Notes: generated by a model not told the origin, from the letters alone. DNA of 64,000 nucleotides from CATQHS01 sp963422655 (GCA_963422655.1 OY730440.1:2232001-2296000); one strand, 5' to 3'; numbered from the stretch's first letter, positions 8,701 to 15,673 are shown. Numbers and translations are program-made.

Positions 8701-9868
8701 GTCACAGATCCAGGCACTGGACTGTCTACTCTGGGCCGCTTTGCAGCATTGTGACAAACTATCGTTCGAGAAGTTGATCCAGGAAAAACTATCCCGCAAG
8801 ACTATGCATGCTTCCCAGCGCGTTCATTGGCTGGCTGCGGGTACCGTTATCGATCCCGAGGTGTATGGGCCGACCCTGGGTGACTTCGTCGGCGACCGAG
8901 ATGGCCGGATCAGACAACTGGTGGAATTCTTATGTCCTCCGATTTTACCTCTTCAAGAACTGACACGGCTCATAGTCGATAAGCTTGAGATTTCGACTCT
9001 TGAACTATTCGTCAGGCTTGTCGGGCCCTCGTTCGGGCCTGTTCTGGATAGTTTTGGCATATACGAAATACAAGAATCGCAACTGGTGGGTCGTTTGATC
9101 GAACAACTCAGTTCTTTTCCTGGTAAGGATGCGGCCCAGGCCTTGGATCATCTGGGCTCGGATTCAGCGCTGGTCTCTTGGCGTGACACGCTCATCCGAG
9201 CCCGCAGTCGCCAGCGGGTCATCCACCGTGATTTCACCTATCACTGTCCCGACATCGAACGGATCCACCGAACGTTATCGAATCAGTCTCCTGCCAATGC
9301 CACCGATCTGGCTGCTCTCGTGTCGGAGCGACTCGAAAAGATTGCTGTTCGGATTCGTCGAGGTAACATCAATGACTGGCGACAATACTGGAACGTCGAC
9401 TCATATGACAGGCCGCTGGATTCCAGGCCCGAGAATTCTTGTAGAGATATGCTGCTCTCGGACCTGCGGCAATGCCTTCCCAAGGGTGTGGATGCTCAAC
9501 CCGAAGGGCAATACGCTGGCAACAAACGGGCCGATATCAGGGTCTCGTACCAGGATTTCAACGTGCCGGTAGAAATCAAGAAGAGCAATCATCGAGACCT
9601 CCGGAGCGCGCTACGGTGTCAGTTGATCAAGAAGTATACGAGCGATCCGGCCACAGGCGGATACGGGATCTACCTGGTGTTCTGGTTTGGTAACAATTCG
9701 CAGCCGACTCCCCACAACGATTATCCAGCCACCGCCTCAGAGCTGCGAGAGCAGCTAGAAGCTGAGCTGACCGCAGAAGAGGCACGCAAGATCTCGGTTC
9801 GTGTAATCGATGTGGAAGCCCCATCACAATCGGCGCCAACCTCGAAGAGCGCGTGCTGCAGGTTGTGA
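5747..9868 (+). CDS. Giant STAND/NACHT-like NTPase with C-terminal PD-(D/E)XK-like nuclease motif
   Basis: 1373 residues from ATG 5747. A TTG at 5732 is an alternative start, but the ATGA overlap with the preceding gene favours 5747. The N-terminal NTPase has Walker A GDPGSGKST (residues 43-51), a hydrophobic Walker B LFIDGLDEIRAGQ (about 88-100) and RFRISCREADW (about 124-134), a pattern seen in NACHT-like STAND ATPases. The very long middle is helical-looking and repeat-like, with no domain I recognise. Near the C-terminus ADIRV and VPVEIKKS (acidic residues about 1263 and 1276, Lys 1278) followed by CQLIKKY resemble the PD-(D/E)XK nuclease core with its trailing Q...Y. This architecture (switch ATPase, long sensor region, nuclease) recalls antiviral STAND proteins. 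The function is inferred. Codon use is visibly AT-richer than in the flanking ribosomal genes, suggesting transfer. Confidence 0.75.
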   Translation: MNGQVLVSRTCTEIFRDDTARDVEHSSLTLRELRALSVYVLLGDPGSGKSTVFEVECDELGGEAELITAGDFLSSDTNSHPEWRDRTLFIDGLDEIRAGQRDARTPFDKIWGRLDSLGQPRFRISCREADWLGDNDRKRLARVSPDSEVKIFRLDPLTDSDIETLLNHHLDVDDAGNVMAQARELSLERLLANPLSLKLLAIAFAGSDTEVVPTNRLEIFELACRQLTSEHNEDHNEKHNLAGQPFDPDQILDGAGRLCAFQLISGTDGFSIDHGKTTTNYIPSNRCDAKSQELSRRAVCTRLFEGQGGYRRFAPVHRHIAEFLGARYLARVIDDGLTARRVVSLIVGEDGGVVTEFRGLSAWLAVHSREARSELIERDPIGVAIYGDIRGFLTEDKQELLQSLHREVARLDYSVNPACFGPIASPDMESILQDILTEPNRDRDHQLTAKFILQILQYSPPLPSLSQTLLDIIYDDSRYPQVYKHAMHAYIHHMKDGLDRDDSLVGLLADIRNNKISDPDDELTETLLAQLYPQVVPPSKVWDHLVYGGVGNAWKYHKFWINDLLERSSEDDIAELLDELYQRLPDLKTALEGHNLERLPLELLDRGLSAVGDDLEPARLYKWLSAGSMRDWKRSGNRLGTAKEFVNRIRAWLEARPQVQKAVFLEGLTRCQEDDLGLYSFVANRFLYGSTLPPDFGLWSLEHAVRLLKSHPQISECLLAEAFRSYSQQTHDEGLFRSTLIEHTRGHEVLERQLADMLDQSRSPTLVKRTQQVETYQEEDQRRQREWLGYVRSNIEALRDNRAAPVILHQLGEVYFRSLPGQADYDEPTQRISALLGDGDLIEAALRGLRGTVSRDDIPEFEEIIRLYSESKFSCLTLPFLAGMDEISRVTPEQLDCFSVRQIRTALAFYFFYGRNDKAEWYRRWLDSHPDLLSEVLIKWAKSAIHGGKESSLGLCNLAFRTDHAHIARRVSLTLLRTFPVRCKLSQIQALDCLLWAALQHCDKLSFEKLIQEKLSRKTMHASQRVHWLAAGTVIDPEVYGPTLGDFVGDRDGRIRQLVEFLCPPILPLQELTRLIVDKLEISTLELFVRLVGPSFGPVLDSFGIYEIQESQLVGRLIEQLSSFPGKDAAQALDHLGSDSALVSWRDTLIRARSRQRVIHRDFTYHCPDIERIHRTLSNQSPANATDLAALVSERLEKIAVRIRRGNINDWRQYWNVDSYDRPLDSRPENSCRDMLLSDLRQCLPKGVDAQPEGQYAGNKRADIRVSYQDFNVPVEIKKSNHRDLRSALRCQLIKKYTSDPATGGYGIYLVFWFGNNSQPTPHNDYPATASELREQLEAELTAEEARKISVRVIDVEAPSQSAPTSKSACCRL
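7100..7120. repeat. 21-bp inverted repeat inside the NTPase gene
   Basis: Perfect 10-bp arms (ATATTGCAGA and TCTGCAATAT) around a single central T. It lies in the AT-rich middle of the coding sequence. It may be a protein-binding site, a relic or coincidence. Confidence 0.6.
7192..7218. repeat. 27-bp inverted repeat inside the NTPase gene
   Basis: Perfect 13-bp arms (ATATAAGCATGCA and TGCATGCTTATAT) around a single central base. It is 72 bp downstream of a similarly built 21-bp inverted repeat. It encodes the near-palindromic peptide YKHAMHAY. A perfect inverted repeat of this length within a gene is unusual; no function can be assigned. Confidence 0.7.
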
Positions 9869-9976
9869 TGGTTGCCGCGGTTGTCGGTGCGCAGCTCAGC
9901 GGAACGGGCGTTCGGGCTCAGACTGTCGAAGCCGGGTAGCTCTTCTCGTGGTGCCGTCCTCGACTTGGCGGGCAGG

Positions 9977-10005
9977 TTGGACTCGACCCAGACCTGAGCT
10001 ACAGT
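9977..10005 (+). promoter_or_regulatory. Putative sigma70-type promoter for rplC operon
   Basis: A -35-like TTGGAC (9977-9982) and a -10-like TACAGT (10000-10005) are separated by exactly 17 bp. The predicted transcript would start near 10012 and carry a leader of about 150 nt before the rplC ATG at 10162. The infA promoter candidate elsewhere in the window uses the same -35 hexamer. Supported by sequence match only. Confidence 0.55.
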
Positions 10006-10067
10006 ACTCATGGCTACATTCGATGTCCGTGAAGGCCACCAGGAACCGCACGGCCCAACTGAGACTC

Positions 10068-10117
10068 ACTCCGCCGGGCCTGCCCGAGCGGAGTGTTCGC
10101 GTGAGTGGACGCTCACG
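10068..10117 (+). promoter_or_regulatory. Two-hairpin leader upstream of rplC
   Basis: First hairpin at 10068-10094: ACTCCGC pairs with GCGGAGT, and an inner CGGG/CCCG closes a 4-nt loop, with one bulged A. Second hairpin at 10100-10117: CGTGAG pairs with CTCACG over a 6-nt loop. Neither is followed by a T run, so they do not look like intrinsic terminators. In many bacteria ribosomal operons are autoregulated by leader structures bound by L4 or other proteins. A similar role here is inference. Confidence 0.45.
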
Positions 10118-10161
10118 TTGGAACATCAGGTTCGCAAATTCAGGATCGACAAGGACGAGAC

Positions 10162-10803
10162 ATGGCCACCAAGGCGATCGTGGGTACCAAGATCGGTATG
10201 ACCCAGATCTGGGACGACGACAACCGAGTCGTTCCTGTCACAGTGCTTTCGGTCTTGCCGTGTCGGGTCGTTCAGATCAAGACACCCGGCAACGATGGCT
10301 ACAGCGCCATCCAGGTGACCTTCGGGAACCAGGATCCGGCTCGGCTCAATCGACCTGAGGCCGGTCACTTCGCCAAGGTCGGAGTCGAACCGGGCCGCAA
10401 GATTCTCGAGCTTCGTCTCGACGACGTGAGCGACTACTCGATCGGTCAGCAGATCGGCGCCGATCGGCTGACTTCGGGCGAAAGGGTCGATGTGACCGCG
10501 GTGTCCAAGGGCCGCGGGTTCACCGGCGTCATGAAACGTCACGGCTTCAAGGGCCAGCCCGCCGGTCACGGCGCCCACAAGGTCCACCGCAAGCCCGGCG
10601 CGATCGGCCAGTGCGCCACCCCTTCCCGTGTCTTCAAAGGTAAGAAGCTCCCGGGCCGCTCCGGTGCGGTCAAGGTCACGACGCTCAATCTCGAGGTCGT
10701 CCGGGCCGACAGCAAGGCCGAAGTGGTGCTGGTCAGAGGATCCGTCCCCGGACCGGCCGGTGGGACCGTCGTCGTCCGCGACGCGGTGAAAGCTCCGAGG
10801 TAG
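10162..10803 (+). CDS. rplC: 50S ribosomal protein L3
   Basis: Early assembly protein of the large subunit, reaching toward the peptidyl-transferase centre. 213 residues from ATG 10162 (MATKAIVGTKIGMTQIWDD), the conserved L3 N-terminus; a longer in-frame start at 10105 would add 19 unrelated residues. The conserved SKGRGFTGVMKRHGFKG and PGRSGAVKVTT-type segments are visible. It begins the remaining S10 gene run after the 7-kb insertion. Six bases separate it from rplD. Confidence 0.97.
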   Translation: MATKAIVGTKIGMTQIWDDDNRVVPVTVLSVLPCRVVQIKTPGNDGYSAIQVTFGNQDPARLNRPEAGHFAKVGVEPGRKILELRLDDVSDYSIGQQIGADRLTSGERVDVTAVSKGRGFTGVMKRHGFKGQPAGHGAHKVHRKPGAIGQCATPSRVFKGKKLPGRSGAVKVTTLNLEVVRADSKAEVVLVRGSVPGPAGGTVVVRDAVKAPR

Positions 10804-10809
10804 CCGGAG

Positions 10810-11475
10810 ATGGGCTCGGTCGAAGTGCTGACCCAGGCCGGAGAGCCGGTGGGCGAAGTGACCCTGGCCGACTCGGTGTTCGGTGTCGAGCCCAACGTCG
10901 GCGTAATGCATCAGGTGGTGACGGCTCAACTGGCCGCCCGCCGGGCCGGCACCCACTCGACCAAGACCCGGACCGAGGTGGCCGGCGGCGGCGCCAAGCC
11001 GTGGAACCAGAAAGGCACTGGTCGGGCCCGTCACGGGTCGATCCGTTCGCCTCAATGGCGAGGCGGAGGAGTGGCCCACGGTCCCAAGCCCCGCAGCTAC
11101 CGTTCGCGCACCCCGAAGAAGATGAAGCGCTTGGCTTTGGCCTCGGCTCTTTCGGACCGGGCCGCAGCCGGCCGGGTGATCGTGGTGGACCGGTGGCGGT
11201 TCGAGGTCCCCCGGACCGCCGACGGCAAAGCCGCGCTGGCTGCTGTCGGTGCCGAGGGCAAGGTGCTGGTGGTGCTCGAGGACGTGGGTGGCACGGCTTG
11301 GAAGAGTTTCCGGAACCTGGCCTCGGTCCACTGCCTGCACCGCGATGAGCTGAACACCTACGACGTGCTCGACAGCGATGTCGTCGTGTTCACTCGTGAT
11401 ACCCTTCCGGGCCGGCATATTGTTCCGGTCTCCGGCTCCGTTGAAAGCCTCGACTCCGAGCCCACCGATGCGTGA
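10810..11475 (+). CDS. rplD: 50S ribosomal protein L4
   Basis: Large-subunit protein lining the exit tunnel. In E. coli it also represses the S10 operon through its leader. 221 residues. The tunnel loop GGGAKPWNQKGTGRARHGS and the following RSPQWRGGGVAHGPKPRSY are diagnostic. The C-terminal tail beyond VVFTRDTL is Ser/Glu-rich and slightly longer than in E. coli. It overlaps the rplW start by 8 bp, indicating coupling. Whether it binds the hairpins upstream of rplC is untested. Confidence 0.97.
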   Translation: MGSVEVLTQAGEPVGEVTLADSVFGVEPNVGVMHQVVTAQLAARRAGTHSTKTRTEVAGGGAKPWNQKGTGRARHGSIRSPQWRGGGVAHGPKPRSYRSRTPKKMKRLALASALSDRAAAGRVIVVDRWRFEVPRTADGKAALAAVGAEGKVLVVLEDVGGTAWKSFRNLASVHCLHRDELNTYDVLDSDVVVFTRDTLPGRHIVPVSGSVESLDSEPTDA

Positions 11476-11758
11476 TCATCGCGACGTCGTCATCCGTCCA
11501 GTGGTGTCGGAGAAGTCCTATGGGCTGCTCGAGGACAACGTCTACACCTTCGTTGTGGCCCCGGATTCGACCAAGCCCGAGATCCGTGACGCCGTCGAGG
11601 CCGTCTTCGACGTAACCGTCGTGAAGGTCAACACGCTTCACCGCAAGCCCAAGCGGCGGCGCGATCGACGCACTCAAAAATGGGGCCGGCGGCCCGGTCA
11701 GAAGCGGGCCATCATCACCCTGGCCGAGGGTGACTCGATCGATCTGTTCGAGGTCTGA
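11468..11758 (+). CDS. rplW: 50S ribosomal protein L23
   Basis: Large-subunit protein at the exit-tunnel mouth, docking site for trigger factor and SRP. 96 residues from ATG 11468 (MRDHRDVVIRPVVSEKSYGL), with the conserved VVKVNTLHRKPKRRR segment near the middle. Upstream starts in this frame would only add residues read out of frame from rplD. The start lies 8 bp inside rplD, and rplB begins 2 bp after the stop. Confidence 0.96.
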   Translation: MRDHRDVVIRPVVSEKSYGLLEDNVYTFVVAPDSTKPEIRDAVEAVFDVTVVKVNTLHRKPKRRRDRRTQKWGRRPGQKRAIITLAEGDSIDLFEV

Positions 11759-11760
11759 TC

Positions 11761-12597
11761 ATGGCCGTGCGCAAACGCAATCCTTCGAGCCCCGGGCGCC
11801 GCTTCCAGACGGTGCCGGACTTCTCCGAGATAACCAAGTCGAAGCCAGAGCGAAGCCTGCTGGTCAAGCAGTCGTCCACGGGTGGCCGCAACGCCCAAGG
11901 CCGCAAGACCTCCCGCCATCGTGGCGGCGGCCACAAGCAGCGTTACCGTCGTGTGGACTTCACCCGCAAGAAGGACGGCGTGCCGGCCACGGTAGCCACG
12001 ATCGAATACGACCCCAACCGAACCTGTCGCATTGCGCTGCTCCATTATCACGATGGGGAGAAGCGATACATCCTGGCCCCCAAGGGAGTGGTGCCCGGCG
12101 ACGTCTTGATGTCGGGCCAGGGCAGTGAGATACGACCCGGTAACGCCATGGCGCTGCGCCATGTCCCGGTGGGTACGACCGTGCACAACGTGGAGCTGAA
12201 ACCGGGAGCGGGAGGTCGCTTGGCTCGCAGCGCCGGCGCCAGCGTTCAGCTCGTGGCCAAGGAGGGCGAGTTCGCCACCCTGCGCCTCCCCAGCACGGAG
12301 ATGCGCCGGGTGCCCATCGCCTGCCGGGCCACCATCGGTGAGGTCGGCAACGCCGAGCACGAGCTGGTCAAGATCGGCAAGGCCGGCCGCAACCGTTGGA
12401 AGGGCGTCAAACCCCAGACCAGGGGGGTGGCCATGAATCCCGTTGATCATCCCCTCGGCGGTGGTGAGGGCAAGTCTTCGGGCGGCCGCCATCCGGTATC
12501 GCCCTGGGGCCAGCCCGAAGGTCGTACCCGGGCCAAGAACAAGAACTCTGACAAGATGATCGTTCGACGGCGCCGCAAGCGCGGGTCCCGGAGGTAG
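11761..12597 (+). CDS. rplB: 50S ribosomal protein L2
   Basis: Universally conserved protein needed for subunit association and peptidyl-transferase centre assembly. 278 residues, standard length. GRNAQGRKTSRHRGGGHKQR near the N-terminus and GVAMNPVDHPLGGGEGKSSG with the conserved histidine near the C-terminus are textbook signatures. It sits between rplW and rpsS in standard S10 order. Confidence 0.98.
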   Translation: MAVRKRNPSSPGRRFQTVPDFSEITKSKPERSLLVKQSSTGGRNAQGRKTSRHRGGGHKQRYRRVDFTRKKDGVPATVATIEYDPNRTCRIALLHYHDGEKRYILAPKGVVPGDVLMSGQGSEIRPGNAMALRHVPVGTTVHNVELKPGAGGRLARSAGASVQLVAKEGEFATLRLPSTEMRRVPIACRATIGEVGNAEHELVKIGKAGRNRWKGVKPQTRGVAMNPVDHPLGGGEGKSSGGRHPVSPWGQPEGRTRAKNKNSDKMIVRRRRKRGSRR

Positions 12598-12601
12598 AGC
12601 C

Positions 12602-12880
12602 ATGCCCCGTAGCCTTAAAAAAGGTCCATTCGTCGACGAACATCTGTTGAAGAAGGTCGACGAGCTCAACGAGAAGAACGACAAGAAGGTGATCAAGACT
12701 TGGTCCAGGCGGTCCACGATCATCCCCGACATGGTCGGGCACACGCTGGCCGTGCACGACGGTCGTAAGCACGTGCCGGTGTATGTCACCGAGACCATGG
12801 TCGGCCACAAGCTGGGTGAGTTCGCTCCCACCCGGACGTTCCGGTTCCATGCCGGCCAGGAGAGAGGGACCCGGCGTTGA
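12602..12880 (+). CDS. rpsS: 30S ribosomal protein S19
   Basis: Small-subunit head protein contacting S13 and tRNA. 92 residues, with the conserved MPRSLKKGPFVDEHL start, WSRRSTIIPDMVGHT and HKLGEFAPTRTF motifs. It begins 4 bp after rplB; its TGA overlaps the TTG start of rplV. Confidence 0.97.
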   Translation: MPRSLKKGPFVDEHLLKKVDELNEKNDKKVIKTWSRRSTIIPDMVGHTLAVHDGRKHVPVYVTETMVGHKLGEFAPTRTFRFHAGQERGTRR

Positions 12881-13491
12881 CCAACGGTTCGAAGACCAAC
12901 GAGCGGCCCGGCACCCGGGCCCGAGCCGGTTACGTGCGGACCACCGCTTCCAAGGCCCGGGCCGTCCTTGATCTGATCCGGGGCAAGAGCTACGCCGATG
13001 CGGTGGAGATCCTGGCATTTTGCCAACGCGATGCTGCCCACCCCATCCGCAAGGTCGTCGATTCGGCGGTGGCCAACGCCGAGCACAACGGCGGGGTCGG
13101 TGCCGAGGAACTCTACATCTCGGCCTGCTATGCCGACGAGGGCCCCACCCAGAAGCGGTGGCGCCCCCGGGCCCGGGGCCGGGCCACCCGGATCCGCAAA
13201 CGGTCCTGTCACATCACCGTGATCGTCAGCCGTTACGATGAGGATACCTTGGCGGAGCTTCGGACCCGCCGGGACGGGGCCGGCCCCCGCCGCTCAGTTG
13301 CCGCGGCCGAGGCCCGGCGCCGCCGGGTGGCCCGCTCACGGAAGGCTTCCGAGCCTGCCGGTGAGCAAGCCGCTGCGGTTGGCGCCGACAAAGTGGAAGC
13401 TCAGGCCGCGGCCGTGGTCTCGGCTACCGCTGAAGCCTTGGCCGAGACCGACGCCGGCCCCGGCGCCGACCGCGAGACGAAGGAAGCCTGA
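12877..13491 (+). CDS. rplV: 50S ribosomal protein L22 with long C-terminal extension
   Basis: Large-subunit protein whose beta-hairpin lines the exit tunnel. 204 residues from a TTG start that overlaps the rpsS stop (TTGA). The L22 core occupies about residues 15-125 (RTTASKARAVLDLIRGKSY, GPTQKRWRPRARGRATRIRKR). About 80 extra residues follow, first Arg-rich then Ala/Glu-rich, lacking any recognised domain. Bacterial L22 is usually about 110-120 residues, so the tail is clearly additional. Some actinobacterial L22 proteins also carry Ala/Lys/Glu-rich tails. Confidence 0.95.
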   Translation: MTNGSKTNERPGTRARAGYVRTTASKARAVLDLIRGKSYADAVEILAFCQRDAAHPIRKVVDSAVANAEHNGGVGAEELYISACYADEGPTQKRWRPRARGRATRIRKRSCHITVIVSRYDEDTLAELRTRRDGAGPRRSVAAAEARRRRVARSRKASEPAGEQAAAVGADKVEAQAAAVVSATAEALAETDAGPGADRETKEA

Positions 13492-14390
13492 TGGGCCAGA
13501 AGGTCAACCCCTACGGATTCCGCCTCGGGGTCACCACCGAGTGGAAGAGCCGATGGTTCGCCAACCGGCATGATTATGCCAGCAACGTCATCGAGGACTG
13601 GAAGATCCGGCACTTCTTGATGACCGAGCTCCCTCACGCCGCCATAAGCCGGGTCGAAGTGGAGCGCACCCGGGACCGGCTCCGGGTCGACGTTCACACG
13701 GCCCGGCCCGGCATCGTCATCGGCCGCCGGGGCGTCGAGGCCGACCGGCTCCGGGCCGGCCTGACCGAGATCAGCGGCAATCCCAGGGTTCAACTCAACA
13801 TCCAGGAGATCAAGCAGCCCGAGCTCGACGCGGCCCTCATCGCCCAAGGCGTGGCCGACCAGCTCACCGGTCGGATCGCCTTCCGCCGGGCTATGAAGCG
13901 GGCGGTGCAGAACGCTCAGAAGGCTGGGGCTCTGGGGATCCGGGTCCAGTGCTCGGGCCGCCTCGGCGGTTCCGAGATGGCTCGCACCGAGTGGTACCGA
14001 GAGGGTCGGGTCCCGTTGCACACCCTGCGAGCCGACGTCGATTACGGTTTTCGGGAGGCTCGCACCACCTATGGCCGCATCGGGGTGAAAGTGTGGCTCT
14101 ACAAGGGTGACATCCTGCCCTACAGGACGGTGTCGGGGGACAAGGCCGAGAAGGAAGCGGCCATGGCAGTGGGCGAGACGTCTGGTCCCGGGGCTCGGCC
14201 CCGTAAGGTCGTGTCGTCCTCTGCGGCCCGCCGCCGCGACCAGGGCGACGACATGGCCGATGGGGAGCCGGCGCCGCTCATCAAGGAGGCCGATCCCGAG
14301 TTCGAGAAGCTGCTCGACGAGGAGGCTGCCATAGAGGCCTTTACCCGTGAGCATCACGAGACACCACACTTCCGACCCACCGACGAGTGA
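13491..14390 (+). CDS. rpsC: 30S ribosomal protein S3
   Basis: Small-subunit head protein at the mRNA entry tunnel with helicase function. 299 residues; MGQKVNPYGFRLGVTTEWKS is the classic N-terminus. The KH-domain motif GIVIGRRGVEAD (canonical GxxG as GRRG) and GRLGGSEMARTEWYREGRVP are present. The last 75 or so residues form a polar, low-conservation tail, longer than in E. coli S3 (about 233). Its ATG overlaps the rplV stop by one base. Confidence 0.97.
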   Translation: MGQKVNPYGFRLGVTTEWKSRWFANRHDYASNVIEDWKIRHFLMTELPHAAISRVEVERTRDRLRVDVHTARPGIVIGRRGVEADRLRAGLTEISGNPRVQLNIQEIKQPELDAALIAQGVADQLTGRIAFRRAMKRAVQNAQKAGALGIRVQCSGRLGGSEMARTEWYREGRVPLHTLRADVDYGFREARTTYGRIGVKVWLYKGDILPYRTVSGDKAEKEAAMAVGETSGPGARPRKVVSSSAARRRDQGDDMADGEPAPLIKEADPEFEKLLDEEAAIEAFTREHHETPHFRPTDE

Positions 14391-14395
14391 TTGCC

Positions 14396-14809
14396 ATGTT
14401 GATGCCGCGCAAGGTCATGCACCGAAAACACCATCGAGGCCGTACCAAGGGGATCTCGAAGGGGGGGACCGAAGTCGCCCACGGCGACTTCGGGATCCAG
14501 GCCCTGGAACCAGGGTGGATCACCTCCCGCCAGATCGAGGCGGCCCGGGTGGCCATGACTCGCCACATCAAGAGAGGCGGCAAGGTTTGGATCAACGTCT
14601 TCCCCGACAAACCTGTCACCCAGAAACCGGCTGAGACCCGAATGGGTTCGGGCAAGGGTAACCCCGAGCACTGGGTGGCGGTGGTCCGGCCCGGGCGAGT
14701 CCTGTTCGAGCTCTCCTATCACGACGAGCAGGTAGCCCGGGGAGCTATCGACCGGGCTATCCAGAAGTTGCCGATAAAGGCCCGGTTCGTGAGCCGAGAG
14801 GATGTCTAG
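14396..14809 (+). CDS. rplP: 50S ribosomal protein L16
   Basis: Large-subunit protein near the A-site tRNA elbow. 137 residues from ATG 14396 (MLMPRKVMHRKHHRGRTKG), matching the conserved L16 start; an in-frame GTG at 14387 overlapping rpsC would add three residues. GDFGIQALEPGWITSRQIEA and MGSGKGNPEHWVAVVRPGR are family signatures. It is followed directly by rpmC. Confidence 0.97.
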   Translation: MLMPRKVMHRKHHRGRTKGISKGGTEVAHGDFGIQALEPGWITSRQIEAARVAMTRHIKRGGKVWINVFPDKPVTQKPAETRMGSGKGNPEHWVAVVRPGRVLFELSYHDEQVARGAIDRAIQKLPIKARFVSREDV

Positions 14810-15028
14810 ATGGCCCGTGCCAAAGCCCTGACCGACCTCGGAACCGCCGACCTTGTGGAGAAGTTGTCCGACACCAAGACCGAACTGTTCAACCTGCGCT
14901 TCCAGCACGCCACCGGCCAACTCGACAACACCGCCCGGCTCAGGCAGTTGAAGAAGGAGGTGGCCCGGGTGATGACCGAGCTTCGGGCCCGCCAGATGGA
15001 ACCGAGCGTCAGGAGTACCGATGACTGA
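14810..15028 (+). CDS. rpmC: 50S ribosomal protein L29
   Basis: Small helical protein near the exit tunnel, part of the trigger factor docking area. 72 residues, with the conserved ELFNLRFQHATGQLDNTARL core. It starts on the base after the rplP stop and overlaps rpsQ by 8 bp. Confidence 0.95.
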   Translation: MARAKALTDLGTADLVEKLSDTKTELFNLRFQHATGQLDNTARLRQLKKEVARVMTELRARQMEPSVRSTDD

Positions 15029-15308
15029 GGACACCCCCCGATCCGGTGGCGCCGGGGCGCGCAACTCCCCCAAGGTCCGTGAAGGGCTGGTGGTGTCGAA
15101 CCGGATGGACAAGACCGTCATCGTCGCCTCGACCGCTCGGGTCCGGCACCGCCGCTACGGCAAGACCGTTCGCCGGACCACCAGCCTGGTCGTCCACGAC
15201 GGCAACAACGAGCTCAACGTGGGCGACCGGGTGAGGGTTTGCGAGACACGGCCCCTGTCCAAGACCAAGCGCTGGCGTCTGGTGGAGATCCTGGAGCGGG
15301 CCAGATGA
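15021..15308 (+). CDS. rpsQ: 30S ribosomal protein S17
   Basis: Primary 16S rRNA-binding protein with an OB fold. 95 residues. After about 18 variable N-terminal residues come the conserved GLVVSNRMDKTVIVAS and GDRVRVCETRPLSKTKRWRL. It overlaps rpmC by 8 bp and rplN by ATGA. Confidence 0.96.
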   Translation: MTEDTPRSGGAGARNSPKVREGLVVSNRMDKTVIVASTARVRHRRYGKTVRRTTSLVVHDGNNELNVGDRVRVCETRPLSKTKRWRLVEILERAR

Positions 15309-15673
15309 TCCAGCAGGAGTCGCGGCTGCGTGTCGCTGACAACTCGGGGGCCAAGGAGGTCTTGTGCATCAAGGTCTTGGGCGGTTCCAAGCGCCGCTAC
15401 GCATCCATAGGCGATGTGTTCGTGGCCACCGTGAAGGATGCCATCCCGGGCGCCGGGGTCAAGAAGGGCGAGCTCGTCCGTTGCGTCGTGGTGCGCACCC
15501 GTAAGGAGCGGCGCCGCCCCGACGGCAGCTACATCCGCTTCGACGAGAACGCAGCCGTGCTCATCAACGACCAGCGCCAGCCCCGAGGCACTCGCATCTT
15601 CGGCCCGGTCGGCCGCGAGCTACGCGACAAGCAGTTCATGCGCATCGTTTCATTGGCCCCGGAGGTTCTCTGA
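15305..15673 (+). CDS. rplN: 50S ribosomal protein L14
   Basis: Large-subunit interface protein. 122 residues from ATG 15305 (MIQQESRLRVADNSGAKEV), the invariant L14 N-terminus. The conserved GAGVKKGELVRCVVVRTRKE and FDENAAVLIN segments are present. ATGA overlap with rpsQ and a one-base overlap with rplX show tight coupling. Confidence 0.98.
   Translation: MIQQESRLRVADNSGAKEVLCIKVLGGSKRRYASIGDVFVATVKDAIPGAGVKKGELVRCVVVRTRKERRRPDGSYIRFDENAAVLINDQRQPRGTRIFGPVGRELRDKQFMRIVSLAPEVL

Larger units (their letters stand above)
9869..10161 (+). other. Intergenic region between NTPase gene and rplC
   Basis: 293 bp without a convincing gene. It holds a sigma70-like promoter (9977-10005) and two hairpins (10068-10117) before the rplC start. 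High-GC open frames run through it but lack homology to anything I recognise. This is probably where transcription of the downstream ribosomal genes is restarted. Confidence 0.7.

Noticed and set aside
3085..10161. Insertion sequence or integrative element explaining the split S10 operon
   Set aside because: No transposase, integrase, terminal inverted repeats, target duplication or tRNA target was found by reading the borders.
10126..11418. 430-codon open frame antisense to rplC-rplD
   Set aside because: It mirrors the high third-position GC of strongly supported ribosomal genes and has no recognisable motifs.
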